Source: CAYRJD01 sp965247395
Lineage (GTDB): Bacteria > Actinomycetota > Acidimicrobiia > Acidimicrobiales > Poriferisodalaceae
Length of the DNA: 64,000 bases
Assembly: GCA_965247395.1 (NCBI GenBank)
Contig: OZ252012.1
Span: 1,798,001-1,862,000, forward strand
Reading direction: 5' to 3'
The notes under the pieces are model-generated. The model worked only from the letters and a program-made list of their open reading frames with translations, did no database searches and was not told the origin of the DNA. The translations under genes were made by a program, and so were the position numbers. Shown here piece after piece: positions 53,328-63,198 of this stretch (within the stretch, counting starts at the first letter, position 1; every line of letters begins with the position of its first letter).

Positions 53328-56300
53328 ATGTCAAGATCATTAGTGATAGTCGAATCACCAGCCAAGGCCCGAACCATCGCGGGTTACCTGGGTGACGACT
53401 ATGTGGTGGAGTCTTCTATCGGCCACGTACGAGACCTGCCCAGCAACGCATCTGAAATTCCCAAGGCCTACAAGCCCGAGAAGTGGTCGCGCTTAGGTGT
53501 CGATGTGGACAACGGTTTTAAGCCGCTTTATGTGGTGCCAGCTCGTGCGAAGCCTCAGGTGAAGCACCTGAAGTCGATCCTTAACAGCGGCGACATAGAC
53601 ACCCTCTATCTAGCAACCGATGAAGACCGTGAGGGTGAGGCCATCGCGTGGCATCTACTGGAGGAGCTCAGCCCGAAGGTGCCGGTGCGTCGCATGGTGT
53701 TTCACGAGATCACTAAGCAGGCCATAACCGAAGCCATTGCATCGCCGCGCGAAATTGATCGCTGTCTCGTGGATGCGCAAGAGGCGCGCCGAATTTTCGA
53801 CCGGCTGTACGGCTATGAGATGTCGCCCGTGCTGTGGCGCAAGGTTCAGCCGAAATTGTCGGCGGGTCGAGTGCAGTCAGTGGCTAACCGATTGATTGTG
53901 GAGCGCGAGCGTGAACGCATGGCGTTTATGAATGCGCCCTATTGCAGCTTGTCGGTGACGCTCGAACCCGATGTAGTTGGCCTAGACGTAGTTGGCACGG
54001 ATGCAGTTGGCTCGGCCAGCCAGTTTGAAACGCGTTTGACAGCAATAGACGGACAACGAGTCGCTCTGAGTCGTGACTTTGATGATTCTGGTCATCTGGT
54101 TGGCCAAGAAACTAGGGCGCCGGTGGTGGTGCTTAATCAGGCGCTAGCAGACGAGCTGTCAAGTGCTGTGATTGGTGTTGGTTTCACGGTCAGTTCGCGT
54201 GAGTCCAAGCCTTACCGGCGGCGACCGGCGGCACCGTTTATTACCTCAACGCTGCAGCAAGCCGCAGGCAGCCGTTATGGATTTTCGTCAGCTAGAACCA
54301 TGGCCGCTGCTCAACGGCTGTACGAGGCAGGTCTCATTACTTATATGCGTACAGACAGCACCACGTTGTCCGGCCAGGCGCTGAGCACCTCCCGCAAAAC
54401 CGCTGCGAATCAATTTGGTGAAGATTCGGTGCCGAGCCAGCCGCGTGCTTATACGCGCAAAGCCAAAAACGCTCAGGAAGCTCACGAAGCGATTCGACCA
54501 GCCGGCGACGCTTGGAAAGATCCCGGCTCGGTTGGGCATTTGGGTGCGGATGCTGCGCGTGTCTACGACCTAATCTGGCAGCGCACGGTGGCGTCTCAGA
54601 TGAACGATGCGGTGGGTGAAACCGTCACTATTAAGTTGACTGGCAAATTGGCTGGCAAGTTGACCAGCTCGGTGTCAAATTCTGCGGGCGGCGAGAGCAA
54701 TTTGGAGCTACAGACCTCGGGGACAGTCGTCACAGCACCCGGCTGGCGACAGGTCTACGGCAGCGGTTTTGGCTCTGATGGCGCACAGTCCGGCGAAACG
54801 AAGGGCAGTTCCAAGACGGCCCGCGCAAAAACGGATGCAACCGGTGAAGATGCCGAGAACGCTGAGTCCGCCGTACCTGAACAACAGCTGCCCGATCTAG
54901 GTAAGGGTGATCAGGCGAAAGCGAGTTCGGCCGAATCGAAATCACACGAGACGCTCCCGCCCGCGCGCTTCACCGAGGCATCGTTGGTTCGGCGTTTGGA
55001 AGAGCTTGGTGTCGGTCGTCCAAGCACCTACGCCAGCATCATGGAGACGATCAAAAACCGCGGTTATGTCTGGAAGAAGGGGTCTTCCTTGGTGCCGTCG
55101 TGGACGGCATTCGTAACCGTGGCGCTAATGGAAAAGCACTACGGCAGCTTGGTCGATTACGAGCTAACCGCTCGCATGGAAGATGACCTAGACCTCATTG
55201 CGGCTGGTGAGAAAGAGTTTGTGCCGTGGCTGTCTGATTTTTACTTTGGCCCCGATGGCCAGTCGTCCGGTGAAGATGCCATGATTGCTGAGTCCGCCGG
55301 CAAACCGGATGGTGAGACAACTGGCGAGTCCGGTGGTGAGGCGGCTGCGACAGCTGCCGAGCAAGTAACCCTCAAGGGCTTGCGAAACATGGTGTCGGAC
55401 AAATTCTTAGAAGGCATCGACCCAGCCGCTCTAAACCGCATCAAAATCTCTAAAAGAGAAACCGCCAAGGCGAACGGCACTAGGCCAGGCCTAGCCGAAG
55501 ATGGGGCTGCCGAAGAAATCGTGGTGCGGCTGGGTCGGTTCGGTCCTTACCTGCTACGAGGCGATGAAACGCGGTCGCTGCCCGATGAGTTGCCGCCTGA
55601 CGAACTCACGATTGAGCATGCACAGCGTCTGCTTGCCGAACCCTCTGAACGATTGCTGGGTCAGCATCCTGAGAGCGGCAAAGACATTCTGGCCCTGGCG
55701 GGTCGGTTCGGGCCGTATGTGACCGAAGGACGCCGTACTGACGAAGAGTCCAAGCCCCACACGGCGTCTTTGTTGAGCGAGATGTCGTTAGAGACGCTCA
55801 CGCTGGAAGAAGCTTTGAAGCTACTGAGCCTGCCGCGCACGGTGGGTGAAGACGACAAGGGAGAGCCGATCACGGTTCAAAATGGCCGTTACGGCCCTTA
55901 CCTGCGAAGGGGTAGCGACAGCCGAAGCCTGGAGTCTGAAGACCAGCTATTCACTCTGACGCTTGAGCAGGCACTGGAATTGCTGAGCCAGCCAGCGCGG
56001 CGGCGAGCGCAACGCAGCAATGAGCCTTTGCGAAAGATCGGTACCGACCTGGCCTCTGATCTGCCGGTGGTGCTGAAGGACGGGCGTTTTGGTCTGTATG
56101 TGACCGATGGCGAGGTGAATGCGTCGCTGCGCCAGGACGACGAAGCCGAATCAATCACGATTGAGAGAGCGAGTGAGTTGCTAGCGATGCGGCGAGGCAG
56201 GATCGCAGCCAGCCCGCCCAAACGTAAGAAGGCCGCAAAAAAGAAGCCCGCTGCTAAGAAAACTACGGCTAAGAAACCCGCTGCTAAGAAAACTGCGACT

Positions 56301-56393
56301 AAGCAGGCCCCTGCAAAGAAAGCCCCTGCCAAAAAACCTGCTGCGAAAGAGTCTGCCGACTCCGAACCAGTAGCCGAGGCTGGCAACCGCTAG
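53328..56393 (+). CDS. topA: DNA topoisomerase I
   Basis: A 1021-residue type IA enzyme. TOPRIM: VIVESPAKARTI and ATDEDREGEAIAW; active-site tyrosine in GLITYMRTDST (about residue 340). The C-terminal third carries repeated topoisomerase C-terminal domains with GRFGPYL and GRYGPYL blocks and ends in a Lys/Ala/Pro-rich tail (KKPAAKK units) like that of mycobacterial TopA, which binds DNA. Low-complexity insertions lie at about residues 455-545. The 122-bp gap upstream has an A+T-rich stretch that may hold the promoter. Confidence 0.96.
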   Translation: MSRSLVIVESPAKARTIAGYLGDDYVVESSIGHVRDLPSNASEIPKAYKPEKWSRLGVDVDNGFKPLYVVPARAKPQVKHLKSILNSGDIDTLYLATDEDREGEAIAWHLLEELSPKVPVRRMVFHEITKQAITEAIASPREIDRCLVDAQEARRIFDRLYGYEMSPVLWRKVQPKLSAGRVQSVANRLIVERERERMAFMNAPYCSLSVTLEPDVVGLDVVGTDAVGSASQFETRLTAIDGQRVALSRDFDDSGHLVGQETRAPVVVLNQALADELSSAVIGVGFTVSSRESKPYRRRPAAPFITSTLQQAAGSRYGFSSARTMAAAQRLYEAGLITYMRTDSTTLSGQALSTSRKTAANQFGEDSVPSQPRAYTRKAKNAQEAHEAIRPAGDAWKDPGSVGHLGADAARVYDLIWQRTVASQMNDAVGETVTIKLTGKLAGKLTSSVSNSAGGESNLELQTSGTVVTAPGWRQVYGSGFGSDGAQSGETKGSSKTARAKTDATGEDAENAESAVPEQQLPDLGKGDQAKASSAESKSHETLPPARFTEASLVRRLEELGVGRPSTYASIMETIKNRGYVWKKGSSLVPSWTAFVTVALMEKHYGSLVDYELTARMEDDLDLIAAGEKEFVPWLSDFYFGPDGQSSGEDAMIAESAGKPDGETTGESGGEAAATAAEQVTLKGLRNMVSDKFLEGIDPAALNRIKISKRETAKANGTRPGLAEDGAAEEIVVRLGRFGPYLLRGDETRSLPDELPPDELTIEHAQRLLAEPSERLLGQHPESGKDILALAGRFGPYVTEGRRTDEESKPHTASLLSEMSLETLTLEEALKLLSLPRTVGEDDKGEPITVQNGRYGPYLRRGSDSRSLESEDQLFTLTLEQALELLSQPARRRAQRSNEPLRKIGTDLASDLPVVLKDGRFGLYVTDGEVNASLRQDDEAESITIERASELLAMRRGRIAASPPKRKKAAKKKPAAKKTTAKKPAAKKTATKQAPAKKAPAKKPAAKESADSEPVAEAGNR

Positions 56394-56436
56394 CAAACCC
56401 AGCAGACAGCGCAAACCGATCTAGCCTGCGGTCTAT

Positions 56437-57861
56437 ATGGGCCAGGACAAGCAAGCGGATAGCCCGTCGTCAGACGAAACCTCGCTGTTCAAAGCCCCTG
56501 GCTTCATCGCTTTGTGGAGCACGCAGCTAATCAGCTCATTCGGAGACTGGATTGGATTTCTTGCCGTCATAGCGGTAGCCAGCCGTATCGGCGGAAATAA
56601 CGCTGGCTCAGCCATTGCTCTGGTGGTGACTGCACGTGTGCTGCCCGGGTTTTTCTTGGCCTCGATTGGCGGCATCATCGTTGACCGCTTCAATCGAAAA
56701 AAACTGCTGGTTTGGTGCGACATAGCCCGCGCTCTGATCCTGCTGACAATTCCGTTTATTAACGCCTTGTGGAGCTTGGCGCTGGCTTCGCTAGCGCTCG
56801 AACTAGCAACGTCGCTTTGGAGTCCGGCCAAAGAAGCGATCGTGCCCAACATCGTGCCGAAGCGGCATCTCTCAACGGCTAACTCTCTGGGTCTGGTGGC
56901 CGCCTACGGCACATTCCCTCTGGGCGCGGGAGCGTTCGCGCTGCTGGCCACGTTGGGCCGAGCCTTCGGTTGGGGCGAAGTCGGTCAAGTCAACATGGCG
57001 CTAGTGATCGACGCAGCCACCTTTATGGTGGCCGCTGCGTTGATTGGTTTATTGCCGCTGGAGCATCACATCCCCAGTCATCTTCGCAAAGACAAAGACA
57101 AGGCCAAGGACGAAAAAGAAGGTAAGAAACGTCGACTCAACCTTGCGCAAGGTTTTCACGAGCTGCGTGAAGGTTGGAACTTCATTTTCCTAAGCCCGCA
57201 GGTGCGAGCCGTGCTGGTTGGTCTGGGAGCCGGCATGGTCGGTGGCGGCATGGTGGTGCCGTTGGGAGCGGTCTTCAGCGATGAGGTGCTCAAGGCAGGT
57301 GCGTCCGGGTTTAGCTCCTTGCTAGTAGCGATGGGACTAGGCGCTGGCGCTGGCGTGGGGTTGGTTTCCGTTGTTCAAAAGCGAGTCAGCCGCAGCCAGA
57401 TTTTTGTTTTCTCCACATTTGTGGCTGGCGCAGCGTTGTTTGCGACAGCTTCATTTTCGAACACGATTTTGGTTTTGACAGGTGTGTCGATGCTCGGCAT
57501 AGCCGCGGGTGGGGTCTATGTATCGGGTTTCACGCTGCTGCACGAGCATGTTGATGAGCAGCTGCGCGGTCGGGTGTTCAGCGCTTTGTACACGTTGGTG
57601 CGGTTTTGCTTGCTGGTTGCGATTGCGTTGGGCGGACTGCTGGCGGACGGTTTTGACTGGCTGTTTGAGAAGATTTTCAAAGGTGAAGGAGAAACCGAAG
57701 CCAGCATTGATATCGGCGGTTATGTGCTGAGCTTGCCGGGCGTGCGAGGGGCCCTGTGGCTAGGTGGCGTGCTGGTGCTGTTGGCGGCGGTGTTGGCGGC
57801 GTTCTCACTGCGCAGCCGAGTAGGTGAGCCTGATTTGAGTGAGGGCGGCGATTTATCGTGA
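56437..57861 (+). CDS. Major facilitator superfamily transporter
   Basis: A 474-residue protein with about 12 membrane helices. The first part (FKAPGFIALWSTQLISSFGD and a following IIVDRFNRKKLLVWCD loop) fits the MFS-3 type exporters found beside many tmk genes. A charged loop (KDKDKAKDEKEGKKRR) sits in the middle. The substrate is unknown. The stop overlaps tmk by four bases. Confidence 0.85.
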   Translation: MGQDKQADSPSSDETSLFKAPGFIALWSTQLISSFGDWIGFLAVIAVASRIGGNNAGSAIALVVTARVLPGFFLASIGGIIVDRFNRKKLLVWCDIARALILLTIPFINALWSLALASLALELATSLWSPAKEAIVPNIVPKRHLSTANSLGLVAAYGTFPLGAGAFALLATLGRAFGWGEVGQVNMALVIDAATFMVAAALIGLLPLEHHIPSHLRKDKDKAKDEKEGKKRRLNLAQGFHELREGWNFIFLSPQVRAVLVGLGAGMVGGGMVVPLGAVFSDEVLKAGASGFSSLLVAMGLGAGAGVGLVSVVQKRVSRSQIFVFSTFVAGAALFATASFSNTILVLTGVSMLGIAAGGVYVSGFTLLHEHVDEQLRGRVFSALYTLVRFCLLVAIALGGLLADGFDWLFEKIFKGEGETEASIDIGGYVLSLPGVRGALWLGGVLVLLAAVLAAFSLRSRVGEPDLSEGGDLS

Positions 57862-58679
57862 GCCGAAAAATTGGTGCCTACATTGCGTTTGAAGGCATTG
57901 ATACGGCCGGGAAATCCACCCAAGCCGAATTGCTGGCCAAAAGGCTGGACGCCGTGCATACGTTTGAGCCGGGCGCCACGGAATTAGGAAAGCTCATTCG
58001 GCCTTTGCTGCTGCAAAACGACACCAAGGTCCCGACTGAGGCACTGTCGGAGGGCGCTGAGGCGCTGTTGTTTGGTGCCGACCGCGCTCAGCATCTGGCC
58101 ACGGTGGTGGCGCCGGCTTTGTTAGCAGGGCGACACGTGGTGACCGATCGGTCGTTTGGCTCCACTCTGGCTTATCAGGGTTACGGCAGACAGGTTGCTA
58201 TTGATCGCACCTGGGAGCTTGTGTTGTGGGCGTCGCGCCTAGACAACCGCGATCTGGCCGCAGCAGCACGGGCTGACGGAAGATTTGGTTGGCCCGCCTT
58301 TGTGCCTGCACCGTTCAGCCAGGCCAGGCTGGATGAGAGCGGTGGCGCGAGTGATGACTCGAGCGATGATGCGAGCGCAGCAACCGATGAAGTGTTTCTG
58401 CTGCCCGATGTGGTCATTTTGTTGGACGTCTCATTTTCCGAACTGTCGGAAATAACTGAGCGTGCACCTAGCGAGCCCGATCGCTTTGAGAGTGAGCCAC
58501 GAGACTTCTTGCGCCGAATGTCTGACGGATACCGCGCGCTGGCCTCGCAGGATGATCGTCGTTGGGTGAGCGTGAACGCTTTAGGAACTCCCGCCGAGGT
58601 GGAGCAACGAGTGTTCAAAGCGCTGGAAGCGAACCCAGTATTTGAAATGCTTGTTTCAAATACTCGCACCGCATCATGA
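57858..58679 (+). CDS. tmk: Thymidylate kinase
   Basis: A 273-residue dTMP kinase. P-loop FEGIDTAGKSTQAELLAKRL (residues about 11-30), VVTDRSFGSTLAYQGYGR, and the PDVVILLDV strand. An acidic Ser/Asp insertion (DDSSDDASAATDE) precedes that strand, and a further one raises the length above the usual 210. Next to holB, as in many bacteria. GTG start inside the end of the MFS gene. Confidence 0.93.
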   Translation: MSRKIGAYIAFEGIDTAGKSTQAELLAKRLDAVHTFEPGATELGKLIRPLLLQNDTKVPTEALSEGAEALLFGADRAQHLATVVAPALLAGRHVVTDRSFGSTLAYQGYGRQVAIDRTWELVLWASRLDNRDLAAAARADGRFGWPAFVPAPFSQARLDESGGASDDSSDDASAATDEVFLLPDVVILLDVSFSELSEITERAPSEPDRFESEPRDFLRRMSDGYRALASQDDRRWVSVNALGTPAEVEQRVFKALEANPVFEMLVSNTRTAS

Positions 58680-58805
58680 TGCGTAATCATGATTAAGTAA
58701 TCGTGAGCGTGGGGGTTGGCGCAATGCGTGACAGTTCCGGCAGGCAGTCGTGATGAGCAATTCATGATTAGGCAGTCGTGATGAGCAAATCGTGACGGTG
58801 CGGTT
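58680..58805. repeat. tmk–holB spacer with short direct and inverted repeats
   Basis: An 18-bp sequence (GGCAGTCGTGATGAGCAA) occurs at 58743-58760 and 58771-58788, with related ATCATGAT-type palindromes between and before. No gene is seen. Confidence 0.8.
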
Positions 58806-60560
58806 ATGACGGGGCAAGACGATGGCTCCGCCGGTAAGGGACCCATTAACAAGGAAGCAAGTGGGGACTCTGCAGGCGAGGACTCTGCTGGCGATAGCTC
58901 TGCCGACCGGAAAGCAGGTGGCAAGGACGTAAGACCAGACGCGGAACAACACCTCGACAACCTAAGTGTCAAGAGTGGCGAAAGAGTGGGCGGTAAGGAC
59001 GTAAGACCAGACGCGGAACAACACTTAGCCGTAGAGCAAAACCCAGGGGAGCAGCAAGACGCAGAACAACAAGCCGCTGACCAGCAAGACGCGGAACAAC
59101 AGTTGGGTTTGTTCAGCGGCGCGCCTGAGCTCCAGCTCGAACCGACCGAGAGTGAGCCGGTCGAGAGTGAACGGGTCGAGAGCGAACCGGCCGGGAGTGC
59201 GCCACCGACTTCTAGCGCCACACAAGCTGCTGAGACCCCAGAGATAACCCCGCCGAGCACACCGCAAGATCCTCCACCGAGTCCTCCATCAGTTTTTACA
59301 CCGGACTCACCGCAAGATTCTCCGCTGCAAGATCCTCCACCGGAAACCTCACCGAGTCCTCCATCAGTTTTTACACCGGACTCACAGGAGCACCAACCAG
59401 ACACCAGTACAGACACCGGCACAGACACCCAGCAGGCAGACCAACCCGACCAATCACAAGCCGACCAGCCACAAGCCGACCAGCCACAAGCCGACCAGCC
59501 ACAAGCCGATCAGCCAGAAGACCCCGGCGACCTACTAGCAGGCGTGGTCGGCCAGCCAGAAGCAGTCAAGATGCTGCGAGAAGCACTCATCACTCCTGTG
59601 CCCTCCTACCTATTTGTCGGCCCGCCGGGCTCCGGCATCAGAGATGTTGCGTGCCGGTTTGCGGGCGAGCTGCTGGCACAAGCCAGCGACACTCCAGCTA
59701 CTCAACGCCACCTCGCCCTAGCTCAGCAACATCCCGACCTAGTTGTCTTTGACCGAGTCGGCCCTTCGCTCACCGCAGAGCAGGCTCGCAATGCGGTGCG
59801 TCAAGCTTCCATAGCGCCAGCCACAGGTAACCGCAAGGTGCTGGTGGTGTGCGATCTGCACCTGGCTCTCACAACCGCTGCGATCTTGTTGAAAGCAGTG
59901 GAAGAGCCAACGCCTTCCACGATTTTCATACTGCTGGCCGAGCAGATTCCGCCGCACTTGCAGACCCTGAGTTCACGTTCGGTACGGATCGACTTCGCTC
60001 CGCTAGATGACGATGCCATCGCCGAAGTGTTGCGCACCGAAGGCGTCTCCGAAGAACGATTAGCCCTGGCCGCTCGCTCCGCGGGTGGTTCGATCGAAAG
60101 AGCGCGCCTGCTTGGGTCAGACGATGCCGCAATGGAGCGAATTAACTTGTGGCGCTCCGTTTTGGATCGGCTAGACGGCAGCGGCGCTAGCGCGGCGGTA
60201 CTAGTCGAGGAAGTGTTAACAGCCATTGAAGCCTCGACCAAACCGCTCAAGGACAAGCAACAATCAGAACTGGCCGAGCAACAATCTCGGGCGGAGGAAT
60301 ATTCGTTAACAACGACTGGTGCTTCGGTAAGTGTGAGAGATCGCCATAAGCGTGAGCTGCGCCGCCTCACCACAGACGAACTGCACATGGGCTTTGAGGT
60401 CTTGGCTGAGGAAATTCGGCAACGCACACTGGCAAAGGACTATTCCGCGCAAGCGGCCGCGGCACGCCTGCAAGCGGTGCGCGCTACGGCCGACCTAATG
60501 ATCTACAACGTCAACAACCGGCTGGCGCTGCAAAATCTGATGCTGAAAATCAGCGCCTGA
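58806..60560 (+). CDS. holB: DNA polymerase III delta' subunit with a long repetitive N-terminus
   Basis: Residues about 235-584 are the clamp-loader delta' subunit: LLAGVVGQPEAVKMLREAL, a degenerate P-loop GPPGSG without lysine (usual for delta'), and the sensor region ILLKAVEEPTPSTIFILLAE. The first 230 residues are low complexity, with repeats DVRPDAEQHL (twice), PSPPSVFTPDS (twice) and QADQP (several). ATG or a later start is uncertain in that stretch; a start close to the conserved domain cannot be excluded, but the whole stretch stays in frame. Confidence 0.9.
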   Translation: MTGQDDGSAGKGPINKEASGDSAGEDSAGDSSADRKAGGKDVRPDAEQHLDNLSVKSGERVGGKDVRPDAEQHLAVEQNPGEQQDAEQQAADQQDAEQQLGLFSGAPELQLEPTESEPVESERVESEPAGSAPPTSSATQAAETPEITPPSTPQDPPPSPPSVFTPDSPQDSPLQDPPPETSPSPPSVFTPDSQEHQPDTSTDTGTDTQQADQPDQSQADQPQADQPQADQPQADQPEDPGDLLAGVVGQPEAVKMLREALITPVPSYLFVGPPGSGIRDVACRFAGELLAQASDTPATQRHLALAQQHPDLVVFDRVGPSLTAEQARNAVRQASIAPATGNRKVLVVCDLHLALTTAAILLKAVEEPTPSTIFILLAEQIPPHLQTLSSRSVRIDFAPLDDDAIAEVLRTEGVSEERLALAARSAGGSIERARLLGSDDAAMERINLWRSVLDRLDGSGASAAVLVEEVLTAIEASTKPLKDKQQSELAEQQSRAEEYSLTTTGASVSVRDRHKRELRRLTTDELHMGFEVLAEEIRQRTLAKDYSAQAAAARLQAVRATADLMIYNVNNRLALQNLMLKISA

Positions 60561-60582
60561 CGGGCGGCCAGCGAACTCTGTG

Positions 60583-60654
60583 AGCCCGAGGAGAGAATTG
60601 AACTCTCGACCTGCTCTTTACGAGAGAGCCGCTCTACCACTGAGCTACTCGGGC
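60583..60654 (-). tRNA. tRNA-Thr (anticodon CGT)
   Basis: A 72-base cloverleaf: 7-bp acceptor GCCCGAG/CTCGGGC, D-arm with AGTGGTA loop, 5-bp anticodon stem GCTCT/AGAGC with loop CTCGTAA (anticodon CGT), and a T-arm with TTCAATT loop. The CCA end is not encoded. No integrated element is seen beside it. Confidence 0.95.
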
Positions 60655-60752
60655 ACGGGTTCGTCACGATACAAGCGCACATTTGCTTGGATTCTGTTTA
60701 GAACCTGTTTTTGACGGCTTATAAGCGTCATGCTGCGGCTAACATCAGCCCT

Positions 60753-60887
60753 GTGAACGCTCTAGGTGGCCAGGTTTGGCACTTTTGGCTGGCCGTCCCG
60801 CTTGCTGCAGGCGCTGTGTTTTCAATCGTGGCGCTAGTAGTGGGATATGTCAGCAAGGTGATCTCTCCTCGCTACCCAAAGCGCTGA
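60753..60887 (+). CDS. 44-residue single-helix membrane peptide
   Basis: A GTG-started frame: VNALGGQVWHFWLAVPLAAG, a hydrophobic run of about 25 residues (to VVGYVSKV) and a basic end ISPRYPKR. The layout is a single transmembrane helix with a short tail. It ends 13 bp before the metallopeptidase gene. Support comes from composition, the clean frame and position only. Confidence 0.6.
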   Translation: MNALGGQVWHFWLAVPLAAGAVFSIVALVVGYVSKVISPRYPKR

Positions 60888-60900
60888 GCCGTAGGAAATC

Positions 60901-62190
60901 GTGGCTAACACAGTCGCCACTGACGACAGCTCTACAGGTGTCACTGGCTCGCGCAACCCAGCTTCCGGACGCCCAGCTTCTGACGGTCTTCCTTCCGGCG
61001 CTCCGACCTTTGAGGACGGAGACAAGATGGATTGGGCGCTGGCTCGCCGGGTAGCGGTCCGCATAGCGGGAGACGAACCGCTGTATCGCTCATACCTGGC
61101 TGATCGACTGCACGAAGACTTTGCCAAGGCCACACAAATTGCCGAAAAACTGGTGCAAGAAGAAACCAGGCTGACAAGCAATGCGGGCGATGCGTATGCG
61201 GTGGTGATTGATCGTGCCACGTGGATAGACGCCAACCTTCGATCGTTTCGACGACTGCTCAAGCCCGTGCTAGGCCCGACCGAATCCACAGACTCGGGAT
61301 CTGGCGCCATGCCAGGTCTCATGTCGACCGCCCTCGTGAAATTTGCGCAAAAGATCGGCGCGGTTGAGCTGGGAACCGTGCTCGGCTGGATGTCGCGTCG
61401 GGTGCTGGGCCAGTACGACATGCTCCTAGCTACCGATGATGAGCCCACGCAGGGCCACAGCGATTCCCAAACCAACGGCCTGTCCGCTGACACAACTACT
61501 AATCCCGCAATTACAAACCCAGTAATTACAAGCAGTGAAACCGACGACATCGTTTACTACGTAGGGCCAAACGTGTTAGCGACCGAAAAGCGGTTTGCCT
61601 TCCCGCCGGGAGAGTTTCGTCAATGGCTTGCGCTGCACGAGTTGACCCACCGCAGCCAGTTCACGGGAGTGCCGTGGCTGCGACCGCATTTCCTGGGGCT
61701 AGTTACCGAACTTGTCGAGACCTCCGAGCCAGATGTCGATCGCATGCGCTCAGGGCTTCGTTCGTTAATAGCCGAACGTAAGGCTGGTCGAGACCCGCTG
61801 AGAGAAGGTGGTTTGGCAGCGCTGTTTGCGACCAAACATCAGCGTGATCTGATCGACCAGGTTGGCGGAATGATGAGTCTGATAGAAGGTCATGGCGACG
61901 CCACCATGGCGCGCGCCGCGGTTGGACATGTGCCCAGTGCCGAGCGCTTTCATCTTGTGATGCACCATCGCCGCAAATCCGGCCGTGGTCCGACTCGACT
62001 GTTGCAGCGTTTGATGGGCATCGAGGCGAAACTGGAGCAGTATCACGCAGGCGAGAAGTTCATCGCAGCGATCGAGGCTGAACGCGGCGAGCGAGCCGTT
62101 GATCGGATCTGGGATGACCAGGAGTTTCTCCCTTCTCTTGCTGAGATTCGCGAACCGAACACCTGGTTGGCACGAGTGCCCGCCACCTGA
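60901..62190 (+). CDS. Zincin-like metallopeptidase of the F420-associated (Zincin_2/DUF2342) family
   Basis: A 429-residue protein with the zinc motif in LALHELTHRSQF (HExxH, about residue 243) and the following GVPWLRPHFLGLV. A second conserved block is QVGGMMSLIEGHGDATMARA. The family is found widely in actinobacteria and is named after its occurrence with coenzyme F420 genes; its substrate is not known. A Ser/Asn/Thr stretch at about residues 185-215 is an insertion. GTG start. It is followed by tilS as in other actinobacteria. Confidence 0.88.
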   Translation: MANTVATDDSSTGVTGSRNPASGRPASDGLPSGAPTFEDGDKMDWALARRVAVRIAGDEPLYRSYLADRLHEDFAKATQIAEKLVQEETRLTSNAGDAYAVVIDRATWIDANLRSFRRLLKPVLGPTESTDSGSGAMPGLMSTALVKFAQKIGAVELGTVLGWMSRRVLGQYDMLLATDDEPTQGHSDSQTNGLSADTTTNPAITNPVITSSETDDIVYYVGPNVLATEKRFAFPPGEFRQWLALHELTHRSQFTGVPWLRPHFLGLVTELVETSEPDVDRMRSGLRSLIAERKAGRDPLREGGLAALFATKHQRDLIDQVGGMMSLIEGHGDATMARAAVGHVPSAERFHLVMHHRRKSGRGPTRLLQRLMGIEAKLEQYHAGEKFIAAIEAERGERAVDRIWDDQEFLPSLAEIREPNTWLARVPAT

Positions 62191-62217
62191 AGCTGCAAAA
62201 AAAGGGCAAAGCAGGCA

Positions 62218-63198
62218 ATGTCTCAACAAGGAATGTCTCAACTAGCAACGCCTGAACTAGCAATTACCGGGCAAGCAAAGCAGCTGCTAGACGACTATCT
62301 GAGCGTGTGCACGTTCCCCGATTCGGACACGCTGCTATGTGCAGTATCGGGCGGTGCTGACTCTGCGGCGCTGCTCTGTCTGGCGCACCAGCATGCGCAA
62401 AGCACCGGGGCTGCGGTATCGGCAGTTCATGTTGACCACGGGTTGCGCCCGCATAGCGCCGAAGACGCTGTACGAGTCAAATCTCTGGCCGACCGCCTGG
62501 ACGTAGCTCTAATAATCAAACAGGTCGAGATCAAACCTGGCTCAAATTTGGAGGAGCGAGCACGCCTGGCTCGCCATGGCGCTTTAGGTCCTAACGCATT
62601 GCTTGGGCACACCGCTGACGATCGAGCCGAGACGGTTCTGCTGCAGCTGCTGCGCGGTGGTGCCTTAGATGCCATCGGTTCGATGCGTCAGACCGCAACG
62701 CGCCCTTTGTTAGCGCTGCGTCGTCGTGATACCGAAGCGATCTGTGAGGCAGTCGGTTATGACCCGGTAGTTGATTCGACTAATCACGATCCGCGCTTTG
62801 TGCGAAACCGCGTGCGCCACGAAGTGCTGCCGCTGCTAAATGAAGTATTCCAGCGTGATGTCACCCCTCTGCTAGCAAGAGCCGCGGCGTTGGCCTCCGA
62901 CGAAGCCGACCTGTTAGATGACTTGGCCGCGGCGATTGACCCCACAGACGCGCGCATGCTCACAGCCGCGCCGCTGCCTTTGGCTAGGCGCGCCATCAGA
63001 ACATGGTTGCGTTCACCGCACCCACCGGACGCAGCTTCTGTGCAGCGTGTTTTACTAGTGGCGCAAGGACACTGCCGAGCTACCGAAATAAATGACGGTC
63101 GCCGGGTAAGCCGGCACGCAGGTCGGCTTGTCTTAACCAATAAGAGCCAAGCCGATAAGAGCCAAGCGTCAGCAAGTAGGTTGAGCGCACGTGAATAA
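62218..63198 (+). CDS. tilS: tRNA(Ile)-lysidine synthase
   Basis: A 326-residue enzyme that converts C34 of the CAU-anticodon tRNA(Ile) to lysidine. PP-loop AVSGGADSAALL (about residues 42-53), GHTADDRAETVLLQLLRG and DPRFVRNRVRHEVLPLL are typical. The C-terminal extra domain is short. It overlaps hpt by eight bases. Confidence 0.94.
   Translation: MSQQGMSQLATPELAITGQAKQLLDDYLSVCTFPDSDTLLCAVSGGADSAALLCLAHQHAQSTGAAVSAVHVDHGLRPHSAEDAVRVKSLADRLDVALIIKQVEIKPGSNLEERARLARHGALGPNALLGHTADDRAETVLLQLLRGGALDAIGSMRQTATRPLLALRRRDTEAICEAVGYDPVVDSTNHDPRFVRNRVRHEVLPLLNEVFQRDVTPLLARAAALASDEADLLDDLAAAIDPTDARMLTAAPLPLARRAIRTWLRSPHPPDAASVQRVLLVAQGHCRATEINDGRRVSRHAGRLVLTNKSQADKSQASASRLSARE

Noticed and set aside
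58181..59428. A 415-codon open frame on the minus strand across tmk and holB
   Set aside because: It is antisense to two well-supported genes; its Ser-rich and Cys-rich composition comes from the repetitive N-terminus of holB on the other strand.
60583..60654. tRNA-Thr as an attachment site of an integrated element
   Set aside because: No duplicated tRNA end, integrase or foreign-looking stretch is seen beside it; the defence island lies more than 20 kb away next to ligA.
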